From Ontholestes murinus (Eukaryota > Arthropoda > Insecta > Coleoptera > Staphylinidae), in assembly GCA_963969525.1 (NCBI GenBank), contig OZ018396.1, positions 1,116,001-1,180,000 on the forward strand: a stretch of DNA of 64,000 bases. Reading direction: 5' to 3'. Below are positions 61,240-64,000 of the stretch, in pieces. The notes below the pieces were generated by a model. The model searched no databases. It was not told the origin of the DNA and saw only the letters and a list, made by a program, of their open reading frames with translations. A program made the position numbers and the translations under genes. How positions within the stretch are numbered: position 1 is the first letter of the stretch; every line of letters starts with the position of its first letter.

Positions 61240-63330
61240 ACATTAAAATTTTGGAAGAAGTATCTATTCTATTAAAGGTTTCTAGGATTTAAAAAAAATT
61301 AATCTAACAAGTTTCGAAGATTTATATCGCTGGTTCTAAATTTTTCAACAATTTCTTTTCTGCTTTTGACAATTTTTTCAGCTATATCTCTACCAAATTG
61401 CTAAAATTTCTTTTAACAATTTGTAGCAATTTTTCTTCCGAATTTCTGTTTTCTATCAAAAATACATTTTTTTAGCAATTTGTATCAAAATTTCTACACA
61501 TTTTAAGCAAATTGCGAAGACTTTTTCAGAAATTTCTCTTTATTTGGTTAAGAATTTTTCAGCATTTTTTTGTAGACTTTTAGAATTTGTATTTAATTTT
61601 CTTCCTTTCTTCAGAATTTAAAATTAAAAATTGCAAGATTATTATTTTAAGGATGCTATTTTTTTTTTCTGGGTTTGCAGCATTTTTTTTCTCTAATTTT
61701 GTTTAGCATTTTAAAGCAATTTTTATTCCTCTTTAAAACTTTTTGAATTTTTGGTAAGATTTCTAGAAATTCCTAGCATTTTTTTCAATATTTCTAAAAA
61801 ATTTTCTAGAAATGAAATTGTTATGATTTTTTTAGAAATTCTTCTTTCAAACATTCTTTTAGATTATTTGAATTTATCAAAAATTTTCTTTTGATTTCTG
61901 TCCTCTTCCACATTATTAGAATTTTCTAGAATTATCCAGCAATTATTTTCAATATTTCTACAAATTCCTAGAAATATCTTCTTTTTGTCAATAATTTTCT
62001 AGCAACAAGTTTCCTTCTGGGTTTCTATAATTCTTCGACAATTATTACTGGATTCATAGAATTTTTTAGAAGAAAATCTTTTATTTTTTTCTAACAATAT
62101 TTATTCTGTATTTTTAGAATTTCTCCAGAATTTCTCTTACAAAATTTCGTAAACTGTCTCTGAGAATTTATTTAGCATTTTAAAGCCATTTTTTAAAATC
62201 TCTTTTTCAATATTTCTTGCAAATTTAATCCCTATTTCCTAAAAGTTTCTTCAAACATTAATTTTTTGTTCTCCAGAAATTTCTCTTCTCTTCCAAATTA
62301 GTTTTAAGAATTTTTCTGCATTTTTTTTTCACCATTTCTGCAAATTGCAAAAACTTTCTAGAGGTTTCTTGATTTTTCCAAAAATTCTGTTTTAATTTGT
62401 TGCGATTTCGCGACAATTGTTTCGACACACTCTGTCTTCTTCAGGCGAAGAAATGATTTGAAATTTCATTTCAAATTTTCATTTAGATTTCTAGTGAATT
62501 TTCGGATATCTGTGCTCTTCCAAATTGTTAAAGATTTCCAAGTATTTTCCAGTACTTTTGCTTAATATTTCTACAAAATTTCACCGTTTTTTCTTTAAGG
62601 TTATAATTTTTTTAAACAATTATTTCCAGAATTTTTCAGCACTTTCTTATCCAAATTTTATTACTGAATTTCTGTTCTGTTTCAAATCATTATTTTTTTT
62701 TATTCTTCACCAATTTGTTTTCAGATTTCTGTTCCCTTTTGAATAATTAGACTTTACCAGTAAAATTTCCTTTTTAAAATTTCAAACAATTTCTCTTCAT
62801 TTTATTTTTTTTACTACTATGAAAATGATCAGGAATGATCGAAACACGTGTCAGGCAACTGAAAATAAAAATATTATGGAACTTAACAAGTGTTTTACCC
62901 CATTGAATTTAAATTTCTCTTCAATTTACTAAGAATTTTGTGCCACTTCTTTTCCAATTTTTTTTTAAGTTCATAGACTTTTCCAGCATTTTTTTTGTGT
63001 TCACTTTTAAGTTAATAGAATTTTCTCTGAGATGTTTAAAGTTTCCAGCAATATTTCGATTCACAAATTTATAAAAATTTCTAGCAATTTCTCTTATAAA
63101 TTGCAAAAAAAAAATTACCAGTTTACTTATTTTATTTTGCAAAAATTTTTCTTTAATTTATTAGGTTTTTTTTGCCATTACTCTGCCAATGTTCCTTCTA
63201 CGTTCCTAAAATTTTTCAGTAATTTTTTGTGTTCTTTTTCAAATGATTCGAATTTCCTTTAAAATATTTAGACATTTTTTAATTTCTAAATATTTTTAAA
63301 ATTCAATGTTTAACTAAATTATTATGTTTT
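61240..63330. repeat. AT-rich low complexity, degenerate TTTCTAGAAATTTTT-type repeats
   Basis: Degenerate short motifs such as AATTTCTAGCAATTT, TTTTTCAGCA and TTTCTTCAAA recur across 2 kb with no strict period. No coding potential was seen. One embedded unit near 62,840-62,905 is a relative of the palindrome at 26.6 kb. A further TTTCGACACACTCTGTCTTC segment lies near 62,420. Confidence 0.6.
62838..62905. mobile_element. One-armed relative of the 26.6-kb palindrome
   Basis: GATCGAAACACGTGTCAGGC, then AACTGAAAATAAAAATATTA and TGGAACTTAACAAGTGTTTTACCCCA, match the loop and right arm of the 26622-26756 element with a few changes. The left arm is missing or unrecognisable. Confidence 0.6.
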
Positions 63331-63334
63331 ACTG

Positions 63335-63540
63335 GTTAGAGAAGTTTAAAGTTTACCCACCCATCATGCATCAAATTTTTACTAATTTACTCAATCAAAA
63401 TTGTTCCTTTTTAATATCTTTTTCATTCAAAAAGTTTTGTAATTAATTTTATTGGAAACCGCTAGTCGATAAGGAATTAAAGTTTATATGAATATGTAGG
63501 GTGGGTGGGCGGCCTCTATTCCACCCTCCAACCAGTAAAA
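63335..63540. repeat. Another copy of the C-rich/G-rich inverted-end repeat
   Basis: TTTACCCACCCATCATGCAT near 63,353 and TATGTAGGGTGGGTGGGCGG near 63,495, followed by CCTCTATTCCACCCTCCA, correspond to the two ends of the 25-26 kb elements. It is a single copy. Confidence 0.55.
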
Positions 63541-63654
63541 CATCATCAAAAATAATAGGGAAAGTATTATGAAGGCCACATCACCATTTTTATTATTGTT
63601 ATTGTTTGAGTGCGAAAGAATTATGTTATCACACATAGTAATGCGGATCAATGT

Positions 63655-64000
63655 TTCTACTGTTTTCTATTTACACTTCTTAGCTCACATGCGTCATTAC
63701 ACTGTAAATTTATATGCCGACGACACACAAATTTTATATATACTTTTAAACCAGAAGACACAGAAATGGCTGGTAGAGATATTTCCTCGGATTTATCAAA
63801 ACTATTAGAGCTCTCTCGTAAACACTCTCTCTCTCTTGATTAATGTGAGTAAATCTTCAGCAATGGTATTTGGACCTTGTAGCTTACGAGATTCAATAAA
63901 AACATAATTTCAAATAAAAATTGATGACACTATTCCGCCATTTGTAGAGTTAGTCTTCATATGGTTATTGATACAAGCTTACGGTTGTAGTAAATGCATT
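63655..64000 (+). pseudogene. Decayed LINE reverse-transcriptase fragment, runs off window
   Basis: One frame reads HMRHYTVNLYADDTQILY, with the RT catalytic YADD. A shifted frame continues KLLELSRKHSLSL. A third reads NVSKSSAMVFGPCSLRDSIKT, a stop, then IKIDDTIPPFVELV. This is the normal order of motifs after the catalytic box in CR1/Jockey-type LINEs (the later block corresponds to the N-x-S-K-T-x-x-M-x-F-G motif). At least two frameshifts and a stop make it a pseudogene. It is on the opposite strand to, and more decayed than, the LINE at 15-17 kb. Confidence 0.65.

Overview
The window is AT-rich animal DNA, most likely from an insect. The evidence is spliced GT..AG exons, a secreted WAP plus CCP/sushi multidomain protein of the type known from insects (Drosophila Hasp, a synaptic-cleft scaffold that anchors Hikaru genki), a LINE with an in-frame stop, a solo LTR, several MITE-like foldbacks and very large intronic tandem arrays. 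No bacterial operon, CRISPR array, rRNA or convincing tRNA was seen.

Only one protein-coding host gene can be supported. It lies on the minus strand and runs off the low-coordinate end of the window (last visible exon 2781-3017). Its 5' end is not found here (first visible exon 45240-45433). Eleven exons can be chained with fully compatible splice phases into about 864 codons: an acidic linker, one WAP domain split between two exons by a 16-kb intron, then ten CCP domains. A strongly basic, proprotein-convertase-like site and a charged linker lie between CCP 8 and CCP 9. Introns fall into two classes: seven short ones (52-566 bp) and three giant ones (8.2, 14.8 and 16.0 kb). Each giant intron consists largely of tandem repeats.

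Layout. 1-1800: AT-rich low complexity, one TA-flanked MITE and a ~350-bp tandem repeat. 2781-4327: exons 8-11 (numbered from the first visible exon). 4328-12523: giant intron with two satellites, a ~170-bp unit carrying a YY1-like GC block (about 4920-7140) and a ~172-bp unit (about 7150-12040). 12524-14339: exons 3-7. 14340-29110: giant intron made mostly of a degenerate heptamer array in which each 7-mer approximates CANNTGT. This array is interrupted by a 5'-truncated LINE (14889-17030), a solo LTR (18363-19033), two LINE-3'-end-like pieces, a ~182-bp tandem repeat, a G/C-skewed inverted-terminal repeat family (25.1-26.4 kb), a near-perfect palindrome (26622-26756) and an inverted block (about 27.2-28.45 kb). 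29111-29213: exon 2 (WAP). 29214-45239: giant intron holding ~14.4 kb of the same ~172-bp satellite family as 7-12 kb, with higher-order duplications. 45240-45433: exon 1. 45434-64000: presumed upstream intron or flank with foldback elements, a deleted Tc1/mariner-like transposon with a helix-turn-helix remnant, ~9 kb of a second heptamer array (CATCTRY)n with spacer modules, AT-rich low-complexity sequence and a decayed reverse-transcriptase fragment at the right edge.

The long open reading frames inside the satellites and heptamer arrays are by-products of unit lengths (171 or 21 nt) that preserve frame. They are not reported as genes. I found no clearly new enzymatic system. The most unusual signals are the array organisation of the introns: shared satellite families between distant introns, conserved transcription-factor-like motifs, an E-box-like heptamer register and an internal inversion.
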